Translations under genes and position numbers: made by a program
Shown here: piece after piece, positions 44,712 through 54,245 of the stretch
Position numbering within the stretch: the first letter of the stretch is position 1
How the letters are laid out: each line of letters begins with the position of its first letter
Notes under the pieces: model-generated
Databases searched by the model: none
Seen by the model: the letters and a program-made list of their open reading frames with translations, nothing else
Told to the model about the DNA's origin: nothing
Assembly (NCBI RefSeq): GCF_009002475.1
Contig: NZ_AP019860.1
Location: forward strand, 7,578,501 to 7,642,500
Direction of reading: 5' to 3'
Length of the DNA stretch: 64,000 nucleotides
DNA from: Candidatus Uabimicrobium amorphum
GTDB taxonomy: Bacteria > Planctomycetota > Uabimicrobiia > Uabimicrobiales > Uabimicrobiaceae

Positions 44712-46706
44712 TCATTTTTTCTTCAATAATTTTTGCGTAGATTTTATTTTTGAACGTAGACTTTGTGCAAGATTCGCATATTTATTTCTCGCGATTTGCA
44801 ACCCCTTGCGGTAATTTTTTATTGCCACGAAATATTTCTTCTTTTTAAAAAAGCAGTCACCAAGTAAGGAATATACATCACCCATCATCTTGTCATCTTT
44901 TTTTTCTCTGTAAATGTACTCTTCGAAATCATCTATCGCCTTATCTATATTCCCTCGGCGTTTATACAATGTCCCGCGACGAAAGTAAGTCCGAGTATAA
45001 TTACCATCCACCTTGATAGCCTTTGTATATTCTGCAATAGCTTTCTCGTACTGCCGAAGCTTTCCATAATTATAACCGCGTAAATACAATAGTGCTTTGT
45101 CTTCTGGTGTTTTCAGTAAACCTTTACTACAAAACTCTATCGCTTCATTGTACTTCTTTTGCGCACTTAGTATTTTGCCACGCAATTGGTGAATACCAAA
45201 ATGATCGTACTTTTTTTCAAAAAATTTCGTGGTAAGTTCCAATGCTTCCGAGTACTTACCTTGTTCATACTTAACGTATGCAATTAAATAACGAGCATGG
45301 ATACCATCCGGATCTAATCTTAGCATTTCCTGACAATCGCGAAGTGCTTCATCGTATTGACCTAACATACGATGTATATATTGTTTATCGCCATATAACA
45401 AAACAAATTCTTCTTTTTTAAGGAGCTCTTTGTACAACAAAATACCAATTTTGGGTTCTATGCGCGACGCAAAATACGCGTCGAGAAATTGCAGCGCAAC
45501 AGCACGACTTTTTGGTAACAAATTTCGAGGAGCAAATGGGGAGACTTCGATAATTAATGTCGCCAATCGTTCTCTATTTCTCATCAATATTTCGCTATCT
45601 TGCATTGATTGATTTCCTGCAAAAAACTCTATTAAACTCAACATTTTTTCTAGAGAGAATTGGTAGGTATTTTCGATTTGAATGACCTTGTCTTTTAAAT
45701 TTTTTTTCTCTTTCACTAGTAAGTCATTACTATTCCGTAATTGTTTTTGCATAAACAACAAAAATCCAGACATAACTACTAAAAATGCCAAAAAAACACC
45801 AATCATCAAAAACAGCATCTTGTTTTGTGCAAATAATTTTTGCCACTTAACAATCGTAGTGTATGGTTTTGCTGTTACAGGCTTACCTTGGAGAAAGTTA
45901 TCTAAGTCATTCTCAAGACTTCTCGCTGTTTGATAGCGTAGCTGTGGTTTCTTGTGTAGGCACTTCAAACAAATGGCTTCAAGATAAATAGAGATATCAG
46001 GGTTTAACTCTCGCGGCGCAACAGGGTCTTTTAGAACTAACTGCGAAAGAATATTCAAATAGTTATCTCCTTGAAAAGGAGGCATTCCAGTAAGACCTTC
46101 ATATAATACTGCCCCCAAAGAATATATATCATTCGTCGGAGCGGTTTCTCCTCTGACTTGTTCGGGCGGCATGTATGCCGCAGTGCCAACGATAGCACCA
46201 CTTTTTGAAAGAGACTTTTCGCTATTTCCACGATTTTTTGCCAAGCCGAAATCCATGAGTTTCGCCTTACCATCGCTCACAATAATGTTAGCAGGTTTAA
46301 TATCGCGATGGATAATGCTTTGCTTGTGCGCCACACGCAGTGCCCGGGCAATTTGTATGACAATCTCCACAAGTTTTTGCGGAGAAAGTTTTTCGTAAAT
46401 GAGTTCTTTTAGGGTTTTGCCCTCCAAAAACTCCATGGCTATAAATGGCACAGGGGAAATTCCCACTTCGTATATTTGCACAATATTTTCGTGATCCAGT
46501 TTTGCCATAGCACGCGCTTCACGTAAAAACCGTTCCACATCATGTTGCGATGTTACCTCATTCGTAATCACTTTTATGGCAACGGTACGCTGCAACTTTA
46601 AATCCACAGCGCGGTAAACAGAACCCATTCCACCTTCACCAATTTTTTCTTGTAATTGGTAGTGCGCAAATTGCTGATTTGGTTTCAAACTTGTATCGCG
46701 AAGCAT
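44712..46706 (-). CDS. Ser/Thr protein kinase with TM and TPR tail (paralogue 1)
   Basis: 664 residues. Kinase features are GEGGMGSVY (23-31), Lys45, HRDIKPAN (catalytic Asp135), DFGLAKN and VGTAAYMPPEQ. A TM follows near residues 295-317 (MLFLMIGVFLAFLVVMSGFLL), then a linker helix and TPRs over roughly the last 240 residues (for example AIAEYTKAIKVDGNY, TYFRRGTLYKRRG). AGAAAG precedes the start. It is about 50 bases downstream of a close paralogue on the same strand, and the two kinase domains are nearly the same. The TPR parts are more diverged, suggesting duplication and then change of ligand. Confidence 0.94.
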   Translation of the reverse strand: MLRDTSLKPNQQFAHYQLQEKIGEGGMGSVYRAVDLKLQRTVAIKVITNEVTSQHDVERFLREARAMAKLDHENIVQIYEVGISPVPFIAMEFLEGKTLKELIYEKLSPQKLVEIVIQIARALRVAHKQSIIHRDIKPANIIVSDGKAKLMDFGLAKNRGNSEKSLSKSGAIVGTAAYMPPEQVRGETAPTNDIYSLGAVLYEGLTGMPPFQGDNYLNILSQLVLKDPVAPRELNPDISIYLEAICLKCLHKKPQLRYQTARSLENDLDNFLQGKPVTAKPYTTIVKWQKLFAQNKMLFLMIGVFLAFLVVMSGFLLFMQKQLRNSNDLLVKEKKNLKDKVIQIENTYQFSLEKMLSLIEFFAGNQSMQDSEILMRNRERLATLIIEVSPFAPRNLLPKSRAVALQFLDAYFASRIEPKIGILLYKELLKKEEFVLLYGDKQYIHRMLGQYDEALRDCQEMLRLDPDGIHARYLIAYVKYEQGKYSEALELTTKFFEKKYDHFGIHQLRGKILSAQKKYNEAIEFCSKGLLKTPEDKALLYLRGYNYGKLRQYEKAIAEYTKAIKVDGNYTRTYFRRGTLYKRRGNIDKAIDDFEEYIYREKKDDKMMGDVYSLLGDCFFKKKKYFVAIKNYRKGLQIARNKYANLAQSLRSKIKSTQKLLKKK

Positions 46707-46756
46707 ATATTCACTTTCTGTAAATTTAAAATGAACCTTTACAAACTCTACTTTTG

Positions 46757-48760
46757 TTATTTCTGTCTTTTTGTTATGTGTCTTTTGGTCTTGGCGATTT
46801 GTTTCAGAATATTGGTTTTCATCGCTTTATCGATTTTTGGGTTTTGTAATACTTTCTCCCAATATGTGATCGCACGTTTAAACTCTTTCTTCTTGTGGAA
46901 ACAGAGCGCTATTTTATTGTAGCATACAAAAAGCATCTTTTTATTTTTTTGCGGCGCTTTCACATATTTCTGATAGTTATCAATCGCAACGGAATATTTT
47001 CCCTTTTTTACGTAAATATCTGCCAGGCGAACATAAGTGTCAATAAAAGTGCGATCTATCTCCAGAGCTTTTTCGCAGTCAGCAATGCCTTTGTCGAATT
47101 TTTGTAATGCTGCATAGCAAGAGCTACGTTGGTAATACAACTGGGGTTTTATGTGAGTAGCATTATTGATTTCAGTATTAAAAACGCGAATTGCGTCCTT
47201 ATGTCGACCTAAGGCGTGAAGTATCCTACCACGAAGCAAGGCGATATCAATGTGTTTTGGATTCTTTTTCCGTAATATATTTATTCTTTTTAGGGCCCGA
47301 TGGTACTTCCCTTCGAGGAATAAAATAAAAGCGATCAAGTAGTACGGGTGGGTACTACTGCGATTTAGTTGCAACATTTTTTTGCAATCATCTAAGGCTT
47401 GTTGATACTCTCCTTTTGAGCAGTGCAAGGCTTGTTTTTCAATATACAACATCATAAATGATGACTTCTTCGCCAAATTTGCGTACAATTTTGTCCCGTC
47501 TATGGGAAGACCTAACCGAGTTTGAAAATAAATCATTAAAAATTCGTTGGCGATTTCTTTGTCTGTGGGAAGTAAATTTTTCGGCGCATAACGCGCAATT
47601 TTTACCATAAAAATGGCCAATTCATCTTTTTTACTAAGAAGTTGCGGTTGCTGTAGTCCTATTTTTTGAAACAAAGTCAGTATTTCCTGAACGGAATATT
47701 GATAAGAATTTTCAAGTTGTATAATTTGTTGATCGCGCTGCCGCGTTCGTTTTTCAGCAACTTTGTTAACTTCAATCAACTTGGCATTTGCTTGTTGTAG
47801 ATCATAACCACGGCGCAATACAACAACAAACATGGTGGAAAGTCCTAACATAAAAAGCGCAATCACAGAAAACAGTACTTTATGTTGAGCTAGTGACTTT
47901 TTCCATCTTTCAATATTTGTATATGGTTTGGCAACAATCGGTTGCCCATTCATAAAATTTACCAAATCTTGCTTTAGACTTTTCGCACTTTGATATCTGT
48001 ACTGAGGTTTTTTGTGTAGGCACTTTAGACAAATGGCTTCGAGATAGATGGAAATATCGGGATTGAGATCTCGCGGTGCAACGGGATCTTTCAAAACCAA
48101 CTGCGAAAGAATGTTGAGATAATTGTCTCCTTGAAAAGGGGGCATACCAGTAAGCCCTTCGTACAAAACCGCTCCCAAAGAATATATATCGTTCGTTGGT
48201 GCTGTTTCTCCTTTGACTTGTTCAGGAGGCATATATGCCGCTGTACCAATTATTGCGCCACTTTTCGAAAGTGATTGTTCCTGACTTTCTCGATTTTTGG
48301 CCAAACCAAAATCCATGAGTTTTGCCTTACCATTACCCACAATAATATTGGCAGGCTTAATATCACGGTGGATGATGTTTTGCCGATGGGCAACAATGAG
48401 TGCCTGCGAAACTTGAATGATGATTTCGACAAATTGTTGTGCGGGTAATTTTTGCTGAATAAGTTCCTTTAACGTTTGCCCTTCCAAAAACTCCATGGCT
48501 ATAAATGGCGCAGGGGAAATTCCCACTTCGTATATTTTGACAATATTTTCATGATCCAGTTTTGCCATAGCACGCGCCTCGCGCAAAAAGCGTTCGATAT
48601 CTTGTTGCGAGGTAACTTGGTTGCTAATAAACTTGATGGCAACCGCGCGTTGTAATCTCAAATCTATCGCCCGATAAACAGATCCCATTCCCCCTTCACC
48701 TATTTTCTGTTGTAGCTGATAGTGAGCAAATTTCTGATTTGGTCTTAGGTCGTGAAGCAT
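46757..48760 (-). CDS. Ser/Thr protein kinase with TM and TPR tail (paralogue 2)
   Basis: 667 residues with the same architecture as its downstream neighbour: GEGGMGSVYRAIDLRLQR, Lys43, HRDIKPAN, DFGLAKN, then TM near residues 292-314 and TPRs (DAIRVFNTEI, KGIADCEKALEIDRTF, YSVAIDNYQKY). All catalytic residues are intact. The ribosome site AGAAAGAG is close before the ATG. Start regions of both paralogues are also similar. The upstream side faces the ceramidase gene, so both genes may start from the 48761-48894 gap. Ligand and substrate unknown. Confidence 0.94.
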   Translation of the reverse strand: MLHDLRPNQKFAHYQLQQKIGEGGMGSVYRAIDLRLQRAVAIKFISNQVTSQQDIERFLREARAMAKLDHENIVKIYEVGISPAPFIAMEFLEGQTLKELIQQKLPAQQFVEIIIQVSQALIVAHRQNIIHRDIKPANIIVGNGKAKLMDFGLAKNRESQEQSLSKSGAIIGTAAYMPPEQVKGETAPTNDIYSLGAVLYEGLTGMPPFQGDNYLNILSQLVLKDPVAPRDLNPDISIYLEAICLKCLHKKPQYRYQSAKSLKQDLVNFMNGQPIVAKPYTNIERWKKSLAQHKVLFSVIALFMLGLSTMFVVVLRRGYDLQQANAKLIEVNKVAEKRTRQRDQQIIQLENSYQYSVQEILTLFQKIGLQQPQLLSKKDELAIFMVKIARYAPKNLLPTDKEIANEFLMIYFQTRLGLPIDGTKLYANLAKKSSFMMLYIEKQALHCSKGEYQQALDDCKKMLQLNRSSTHPYYLIAFILFLEGKYHRALKRINILRKKNPKHIDIALLRGRILHALGRHKDAIRVFNTEINNATHIKPQLYYQRSSCYAALQKFDKGIADCEKALEIDRTFIDTYVRLADIYVKKGKYSVAIDNYQKYVKAPQKNKKMLFVCYNKIALCFHKKKEFKRAITYWEKVLQNPKIDKAMKTNILKQIAKTKRHITKRQK

Positions 48761-48803
48761 GTAGTCTCTTTCTGTTTTGATCTGGAAGCGGTTTGCAATT
48801 GTG

Positions 48804-48832
48804 TTGAATATACACAGGTAAATCTTTATAAT
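48804..48832 (+). promoter_or_regulatory. Sigma70-like promoter of the ceramidase gene
   Basis: TTGAAT (48804-48809), a 17-base spacer and perfect TATAAT (48827-48832) lie 62 bases before the GTG start. This is the best -35/-10 pair seen in the window. Confidence 0.65.
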
Positions 48833-48894
48833 AATATAGCTTATGCAAAAAAAGTAAATTAAAATTACATGAAATCTATTATCAGGGGAGAAAA

Positions 48895-51171
48895 GTGCGG
48901 TATTTATTCACTTTATTATGCATGGTATGCTTTGCCATACCAGCATCTGCCGATCAATTTCTCGTGGGAACCGGTATTTACGATGTGACAGGTCCTGCAG
49001 GAGATGTTACTATGGCAGGATTCGCGCGCATGGAAATGAAAACCGGCGGTATACATACGCGTTTGCGCGCTAGAGCTTATGTTATCGAAGCCAATAACAC
49101 ACGTATTGCATTTGTATGTAGTGACCTATGGGCGATTCCCCAGGGAATAAAAATAAAAGTTGTCGAAAAACTACAAAAAATGTACGGAGACACTTACAAC
49201 GTAAAGAATGTCATGCTCAATGCCAACCACACTCACAGTGGTCCTGGTGGTTATGCCTGGTATACGCTTTACAACACCTACATTTTGGGATTTAGCCAAC
49301 GCAATTTCGACACCATTGTCGCTGGCATTTGCGAAGCCATTTCCCGCGCACACAACAACGTTGCTCCCGCAAAAATTTTTATGGCGCAAGGCACACTAAA
49401 AGGTGCAGCGGTAAACCGTTCGTTAGAAGCGTATATGGCAAATGTCGATGCCAACCTTCATACACCTATTGATGAAACCATGACAGTGCTCAAGTTTCAA
49501 CGCCCCGGTGGCAAAGAAATCGGTATGATCTCGTGGTTTGGCGTACACACCACTTCGGTATTCTTCGCACATCCCGACGCCGGAAATCCCGATGAAGACA
49601 ACACCAATCGCTTGATTTCTAGCGACAACAAAGGATGGGCCGAACGCCTATTTGAGATGAAAAAAGACACCGACTACACCACAACCGAGGATACATTTGT
49701 CGCGGCGTTCGCCAATAGTACTCTGGGAGACGTTAGTGCCAACGTTGTCGGTAACATGGATGGCGGCGGAATCAACGACTACGCAAGTTGCTCGATCGCC
49801 GGCAAAAAGCAGTTCGACAAAGCATGGGAATTGTATCAAAATGCCACCACCGAACTACAACCGACCATTCACTTTCGCCACATATACAGTGATTTCTCAG
49901 ATTTAACCGTTAAGGCCAAATACACCGACGGCATTCGCGACTACAAAACCACCTTCGCAGCACTAGGTATTAATTTCACCGCAGGAGTAGAACGCGATGG
50001 ACCGAGTAACCTACCTTACATCAAGGAAGGTTTGTACAAAGGTAAATACGACCCCACCCATGGAACCAAAATCATTTTCCTAGAAACCGGAAAATTTTCC
50101 ACACCATGGACCCCAGAAGTGCTTCCGATACAGTTGTTCACCATCGGTAACCTAGGTATTCTAGGTGTACCCGCTGAAACCACTACACACGCGGGAAGAC
50201 GCATGCGCAAAGCCGCAAAAGAACACTTGCAAAAGATAGGCGTTGACACCTGCATCATTTCTTCACCCACCAACGCTTTTGCCAACTACGTTTCCACACG
50301 TGAAGAGTACAACCAGCAACACTACGAAGGTGCTTCCACACTATTCGGACAATGGACATGCGCCGCGTACCAACAACTGTTCGCAGAATTGGCAGAGTCT
50401 ATCGCAGAAAATACCCAACTTCCACCAGGACCAACCCCACGCGACTTAACCGGCAAGCAAATGCCTCTTGACGAGTCGCCTTACGACGAAGCGCCTTTTC
50501 TTGGAGAGTTCGGTGACATCGCCGAAAAAATGCCCAAAGAAGTCGAACGCATGAGTGTGGTTTCCATGAAGTTTTGGGGAGCCAATCCACGCAATACCTT
50601 TAAAACAAACGACAGCTTTTTCGTCATTGAACGCAAAGTAGACGAGGACAAATGGGTTCCGGTAAAATTCGACTACGATTTGGACACCGCGTTCTTATGG
50701 CACCGTATAGGGCAACACCAATCGCAAATCGAAGTGATCTGGGATATCCCTGCGGATGCACCACTGGGAACGTATCGCATATTTCACAGCGGAAAATACA
50801 AAGATTCATGGACACAAGAGCTCACACCTTATTCGGGATTCTCCAATGAATTCTCGGTTGTGCCATCGAAGAGCATGTGGATTTCGCATTGTTATGCAAG
50901 TGGTAATACCATCCATTTTCGTTTGGAATACCCAGGTGCTACCGAATACGACCTTTCTCATAAATTAAAGTACGTGAACAACGGCGTCATTCGTTTTACC
51001 GCAAACGGTGAGCGTAAAGTATACGAAGCCAAACCGAGTAAGAACGGTGATGGATACTTTAGCGCACAAATAGATGTAAAACCTACCACAATAACCGTTC
51101 CTGCGGGTTATGCACAAGACCAACACGGCAACGGTAACGAGGAGTTTTCTACGGGGCGTTTGCGCAAGTAA
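48895..51171 (+). CDS. Secreted neutral/alkaline ceramidase family enzyme
   Basis: 758 residues starting at GTG 48895, supported by GGGGAG five bases upstream and by a signal peptide (ending PASA, residues 1-19). Family enzymes hydrolyse the amide bond of ceramide to sphingoid base and fatty acid using zinc. Motifs are NANHTHSGPGGY (His112 and His114), WFGVHTTS (His218) and TLGDVSANVVG, where Ser281 matches the catalytic Ser of the GDVSPN motif. The C-terminal part has the Ig-like domain of the family. It has its own promoter. Secretion suggests that exogenous sphingolipids are the substrate, for example from eukaryotic prey or hosts; that is inference. Confidence 0.92.
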   Translation: MRYLFTLLCMVCFAIPASADQFLVGTGIYDVTGPAGDVTMAGFARMEMKTGGIHTRLRARAYVIEANNTRIAFVCSDLWAIPQGIKIKVVEKLQKMYGDTYNVKNVMLNANHTHSGPGGYAWYTLYNTYILGFSQRNFDTIVAGICEAISRAHNNVAPAKIFMAQGTLKGAAVNRSLEAYMANVDANLHTPIDETMTVLKFQRPGGKEIGMISWFGVHTTSVFFAHPDAGNPDEDNTNRLISSDNKGWAERLFEMKKDTDYTTTEDTFVAAFANSTLGDVSANVVGNMDGGGINDYASCSIAGKKQFDKAWELYQNATTELQPTIHFRHIYSDFSDLTVKAKYTDGIRDYKTTFAALGINFTAGVERDGPSNLPYIKEGLYKGKYDPTHGTKIIFLETGKFSTPWTPEVLPIQLFTIGNLGILGVPAETTTHAGRRMRKAAKEHLQKIGVDTCIISSPTNAFANYVSTREEYNQQHYEGASTLFGQWTCAAYQQLFAELAESIAENTQLPPGPTPRDLTGKQMPLDESPYDEAPFLGEFGDIAEKMPKEVERMSVVSMKFWGANPRNTFKTNDSFFVIERKVDEDKWVPVKFDYDLDTAFLWHRIGQHQSQIEVIWDIPADAPLGTYRIFHSGKYKDSWTQELTPYSGFSNEFSVVPSKSMWISHCYASGNTIHFRLEYPGATEYDLSHKLKYVNNGVIRFTANGERKVYEAKPSKNGDGYFSAQIDVKPTTITVPAGYAQDQHGNGNEEFSTGRLRK

Positions 51172-51240
51172 ACGCGTCAAATTAAATGTTGTGCGTATAA
51201 TGCGCACAACATCAAAACAAAAAGAACGAAAACAAACGCA

Positions 51241-51319
51241 TTACGCCTCTCCCGTGGGAGAGGCATGAGACTTGTTACTTTCAGCGAAGCTGAAATAGCA
51301 AGGCGATGGTGAGGGCACC
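51241..51319 (+). repeat. Double-hairpin repeat, copy R4
   Basis: Hairpin one is GCCTCTCCC/GGGAGAGGC with only GT between the C and G runs. Hairpin two is TTTCAGC/GCTGAAA with a GAA loop and outer arms CTTG/CAAG. The stem differs from R2 at several positions on both arms so that pairing is kept. Confidence 0.85.
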
Positions 51320-51426
51320 AATCTGAAAACGAATCACTTTCCTCAAGTTGCTATTTACAATAGATAAACGTTTCCTATTCGCATTCTGTTATTCTAAACT
51401 TGCTATTGGTTTTACACTTCCATGTT

Positions 51427-51507
51427 GGTGCCCTCACCATCGAATTTAAGGTTTCAGCTTCGCTAAAAGCCTTAATTCTCATGCCTCTCCCACAGGGAGA
51501 GGCATAA
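51427..51507 (-). repeat. Double-hairpin repeat, copy R5 (inverted)
   Basis: In the reference orientation hairpin two reads TTTTAGC-GAA-GCTGAAA, with one T-G pair, which would be a U-G wobble in RNA. Hairpin one is GCCTCTCCC/GGGAGAGGC. Confidence 0.85.
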
Positions 51508-51619
51508 TACATCCAACTCGTACAAACAAAATTCAATTGAGTTGCGAGTCAAAAGTTGTACAGCATGATTAAGTTGAGTTCACATCGAAAAAAATACCTA
51601 CTATCTAACGAAAGGGAAT

Positions 51620-52419
51620 ATGTATGCGCTTCTTAACTTTATTTATTCTGTCAATACCCCATTTCTTAAAGCGATCGATACCATCGGCGACACGCATAAA
51701 ATAAATACCGTATTTACCCACAAAATACATGATGATGGAAAAATCAATTTTCGTATTCGCGACATCCACAAACATCCATGAAAATATACGATACCGGTCT
51801 ATTTCATCATTTCAAATTACAACCCCTCAACACCGAAAAATGGCCTGCTGTATTTGCCCAAGACTTCATTACATCCCACATTGAAAAACGCAGCTGGGAT
51901 GACAACGTTACAAGTATCGAAGGCTGGAGACATTTGTTAATTGTACATCAAACACCCGAAGTACACCAAAAAATCAACAACTTTCTTTTTGATCTTCATC
52001 AAAGGATGACAAAAGACTACCAACGAATTAATGTGTGGATAAGTGTCGGAAAAAGTCAATATAATCCCCAAAGAATTTGTGCGTTTACCACAAGTAATAG
52101 TCACAAGGTAGTATTGAAAAGCGGAGAGTTGGTAATGGGTAATACCCCAGAAGACATTACGTTGCGCCGCGATATTGTCCGTGGTTATTCGAAATTCGAC
52201 AAACTTAAGGACCATATAGACAAACGTAAAAGTTGGGAACTAAGCGCGACTCCACTTATCAAAAACAATACCATCGAAGTCGAAATCGATTGGATATGGC
52301 GCGATAAGGACACCTTCAAACGCCACTTCAAAATTTCCGTGCAAGATGAAAAAACGGCGTTGGCAACCTCATTAACGCCTAACTTAAATTTGTACGTAGG
52401 CGCCTCTATAGTAAAGTAG
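51620..52419 (+). pseudogene. Probably frameshifted gene in three reading frames
   Basis: An ATG at 51620 with AAAGGGA upstream opens a frame of 53 codons ending TGA at 51779-51781. It overlaps the ATG (51778) of a second frame that runs to 52419 (213 residues). A third frame at 51624 begins like a signal peptide (MRFLTLFILSIP). Read together, a signal, a short middle part (HKINTVFTHKI) and the main part seem to belong to one secreted protein broken by two frameshifts. The main part contains RSWDDNVTSIEGWRHLLIV followed by HQTPEVHQKINNFL, a pattern that I recall from planctomycete proteins of unknown function. Alternatively it is two coupled genes. It lies between repeats R5 and R6. Confidence 0.5.
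51778..52419 (+). CDS. Hypothetical protein with VHQTPEVHQKI motif
   Basis: 213 residues in the longest intact frame of the region. It shows VHQTPEVHQKINNFLFDLHQR after an IYDTGLF-type start. No signal peptide is attached in this frame. It could be translated through the ATGA overlap with the short frame upstream. It could equally be the main surviving piece of a broken gene. Confidence 0.5.
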   Translation: MKIYDTGLFHHFKLQPLNTEKWPAVFAQDFITSHIEKRSWDDNVTSIEGWRHLLIVHQTPEVHQKINNFLFDLHQRMTKDYQRINVWISVGKSQYNPQRICAFTTSNSHKVVLKSGELVMGNTPEDITLRRDIVRGYSKFDKLKDHIDKRKSWELSATPLIKNNTIEVEIDWIWRDKDTFKRHFKISVQDEKTALATSLTPNLNLYVGASIVK

Positions 52420-52471
52420 CTCTCTCATTCAACGCGCAAACAACCAAACAAAAAGAACGAAAACAAACGTG

Positions 52472-52552
52472 TTACGCCTCTCCCTGTGGGAGAGGCATGA
52501 GAATTAAGGCTTTTAGCGAAGCTAAAACCTTAAATTCGATGGTGAGGGCACC
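52472..52552 (+). repeat. Double-hairpin repeat, copy R6
   Basis: The core is the same as R2 and R3 except for a TGT loop in hairpin one. Its left flank (CAAAAAGAACGAAAACAAACG) is shared with R4 rather than with R2/R3, so the repeat unit extends about 25 bases further left in some copies. Confidence 0.9.
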
Positions 52553-52597
52553 AACATGGAAACAACCCAAACACAAGCAAAACCCAAACCACAAAAA

Positions 52598-52631
52598 AAA
52601 ATAGGAGCCTGATTTCTCAGACTCCTATTTT
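52598..52631. terminator. Intrinsic terminator of the respiratory operon
   Basis: AAAATAGGAG and CTCCTATTTT pair, with an inner CTGA/TCAG stem separated by one mismatch. It follows the end of actF, and on the minus strand the stem is followed by a T-run. Confidence 0.8.
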
Positions 52632-52659
52632 GTGAATGATAACAATTCTTGTAGAATTA

Positions 52660-53772
52660 TTATGCTGCGGCTTTCTCTTCTTGAGCAAAACCAGCTTTGA
52701 ATTGCATGTAGTAAATGCTCGCCAAAAGAACGAACTCAATCGCAACAGCAACTGCGTTTAAATCAAGCCTTCCACTGAACATTTCGTGATGCGAATCCAT
52801 TTTGGGAACTCCACCGATGATGTATACTTTTTCGAGTATAGAACCGGCAATAATTATCATTCCCAAAACTATCATGTTTCTCGGATTTCCCTTTATACGC
52901 TTAAAGATAAGCGATACAAACGGTATCAAGAATAGCATTACAGCTGCGGCACCACCAATGTACACGAATTTACTCATATGTACATTTTGTCCTGCGCCTT
53001 CAAATGTTCTTACGCTGAAAAACAATACCTCTTCAGGAATGTTTCCGTACCAAATTGCTAGGAACTGTGAAAAGAACATGTATGTCCACAATATACTAAA
53101 ACCATGCATAAGAAGAGAAACATCGTACTGAGTTTTCTTAACGTCTGCAGGTATATTGTCTCCATGTTGCTTAAACATTGCGTAAGATATAAATGCCGCT
53201 ATTACCAAGCCAAGATACAAACCTTCGACAAAGAATGACGCACCAAACAGCGTACTAAACCATGGAAATTCCAATGGCATTACTACGTCCAAGGCATAAA
53301 ATGTTTGACAAATAACATAGGAGAAAAGGTACAGTACGGCGTATCTTCTGCAAACAACTTCGTTTTCAGCTAGACTGTGCTTTGCATATAATGCCGCAAA
53401 AATAAAAGATACGACCATCAGCGCAAAGTTTCGTCCAACGCAGAATGCGAGACCTGTAAACCATTTCGAATGTCCATTTGTTACAACATCAGGGTACAGC
53501 GCTTTCCACTGTGGAACGATCAGCAGATACAAAAATGCGCACATTAAAATAAGTGGTACAGCATTTAGTAGATGCCTTCGTATCGGCTTTGCCCATTTAC
53601 CTTCGCACAACTGAGCCGCTGCCATCAAGGCAACGCAGCCTTGTGCAGCACCTAAGAAGATTGCTAGGTTAAAAATAAGTGATGTTTGGTGAAATTTACC
53701 GATACCGTATTCCACACCTAATGTAACTAGTACAGCCACGCCAATCATCACCACTAGTTTTTGAGGTTTCAT
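52660..53772 (-). CDS. actF: Alternative complex III subunit ActF
   Basis: 370 residues with about ten membrane segments and no cofactor motif. It is the last gene of the act cluster and overlaps actD by four bases (ATGA), with AAGGAG before the start. In the complex ActF is an NrfD-related membrane subunit that lacks a proven cofactor and pairs with ActC. Features include VALMAAAQLCEGKWAKPIRR near the N-terminus and a long hydrophilic loop before the last segments. In most clusters a small cytochrome, ActE, lies between actD and actF; it is absent here. Confidence 0.9.
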   Translation of the reverse strand: MKPQKLVVMIGVAVLVTLGVEYGIGKFHQTSLIFNLAIFLGAAQGCVALMAAAQLCEGKWAKPIRRHLLNAVPLILMCAFLYLLIVPQWKALYPDVVTNGHSKWFTGLAFCVGRNFALMVVSFIFAALYAKHSLAENEVVCRRYAVLYLFSYVICQTFYALDVVMPLEFPWFSTLFGASFFVEGLYLGLVIAAFISYAMFKQHGDNIPADVKKTQYDVSLLMHGFSILWTYMFFSQFLAIWYGNIPEEVLFFSVRTFEGAGQNVHMSKFVYIGGAAAVMLFLIPFVSLIFKRIKGNPRNMIVLGMIIIAGSILEKVYIIGGVPKMDSHHEMFSGRLDLNAVAVAIEFVLLASIYYMQFKAGFAQEEKAAA

Positions 53773-54200
53773 TCTTGTTTCTCCTTCATGACAATGGCAA
53801 ATTTATTTCCGTATTCTTTTTCTGGTATAATTTGCGTTGGATTAGGCAATCTACTCAGAAATAAAAAGCCAAGTAATGAAAAAATTCCCCCAAGTAAGAT
53901 CGTCAACTCGAAAGATACAACTAAAAATGGTGGCTGCGAATGTATTGGTTTTCCGCTTGTAATTAGCGGCCAGTGCCACGAAGCGTAATTTGTCAAAACT
54001 AAACCTGTTGTTACACCACTAAGAGCACCTGTAAGTGTGAAAAACTTCAACTTTGAAGGTTTTCCAAACATTGCGTCTAGGCCATGAACTGGATACGGAG
54101 CGTATATTTCTACGTCATCTTCTGTTACCCCGTCTTTAATCAGTTCTTTCAATTTTTCTATAAATTCGGTTTCACTATCAAATATAAACTCGTTACTCAC
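53769..54200 (-). CDS. actD: Alternative complex III subunit ActD (DUF3341)
   Basis: 143 residues from GTG 54200, chosen because AAGGAG lies seven bases upstream; a longer frame starting TTG at 54221 would put the ribosome site inside the gene. The N-terminal 55 residues form a small cytoplasmic domain (EDDVEIYAPYPVHGLD), followed by two membrane segments and DUF3341-type SRLPNPTQIIPEKEYG. ActD packs against the other membrane subunits. It is coupled to actF by a four-base overlap. Confidence 0.88.
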   Translation of the reverse strand: MSNEFIFDSETEFIEKLKELIKDGVTEDDVEIYAPYPVHGLDAMFGKPSKLKFFTLTGALSGVTTGLVLTNYASWHWPLITSGKPIHSQPPFLVVSFELTILLGGIFSLLGFLFLSRLPNPTQIIPEKEYGNKFAIVMKEKQE

Positions 54201-54245
54201 AACATGTCTCCTTAAAGACAACGGGAATTTTTCCCGTTATCGATC

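Larger units (their letters stand above)
51172..51619. other. Intergenic region carrying two double-hairpin repeats
   Basis: This 448-base gap holds copies R4 and R5 in opposite orientation, about 110 bases apart. Between them nothing recognisable is seen. After R5 there is a stretch (TTGAGTTGCGAG, CAAAAG) that also occurs in the 205-bp duplication near the left end of the window, so the repeat family extends beyond the hairpins. Confidence 0.65.
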
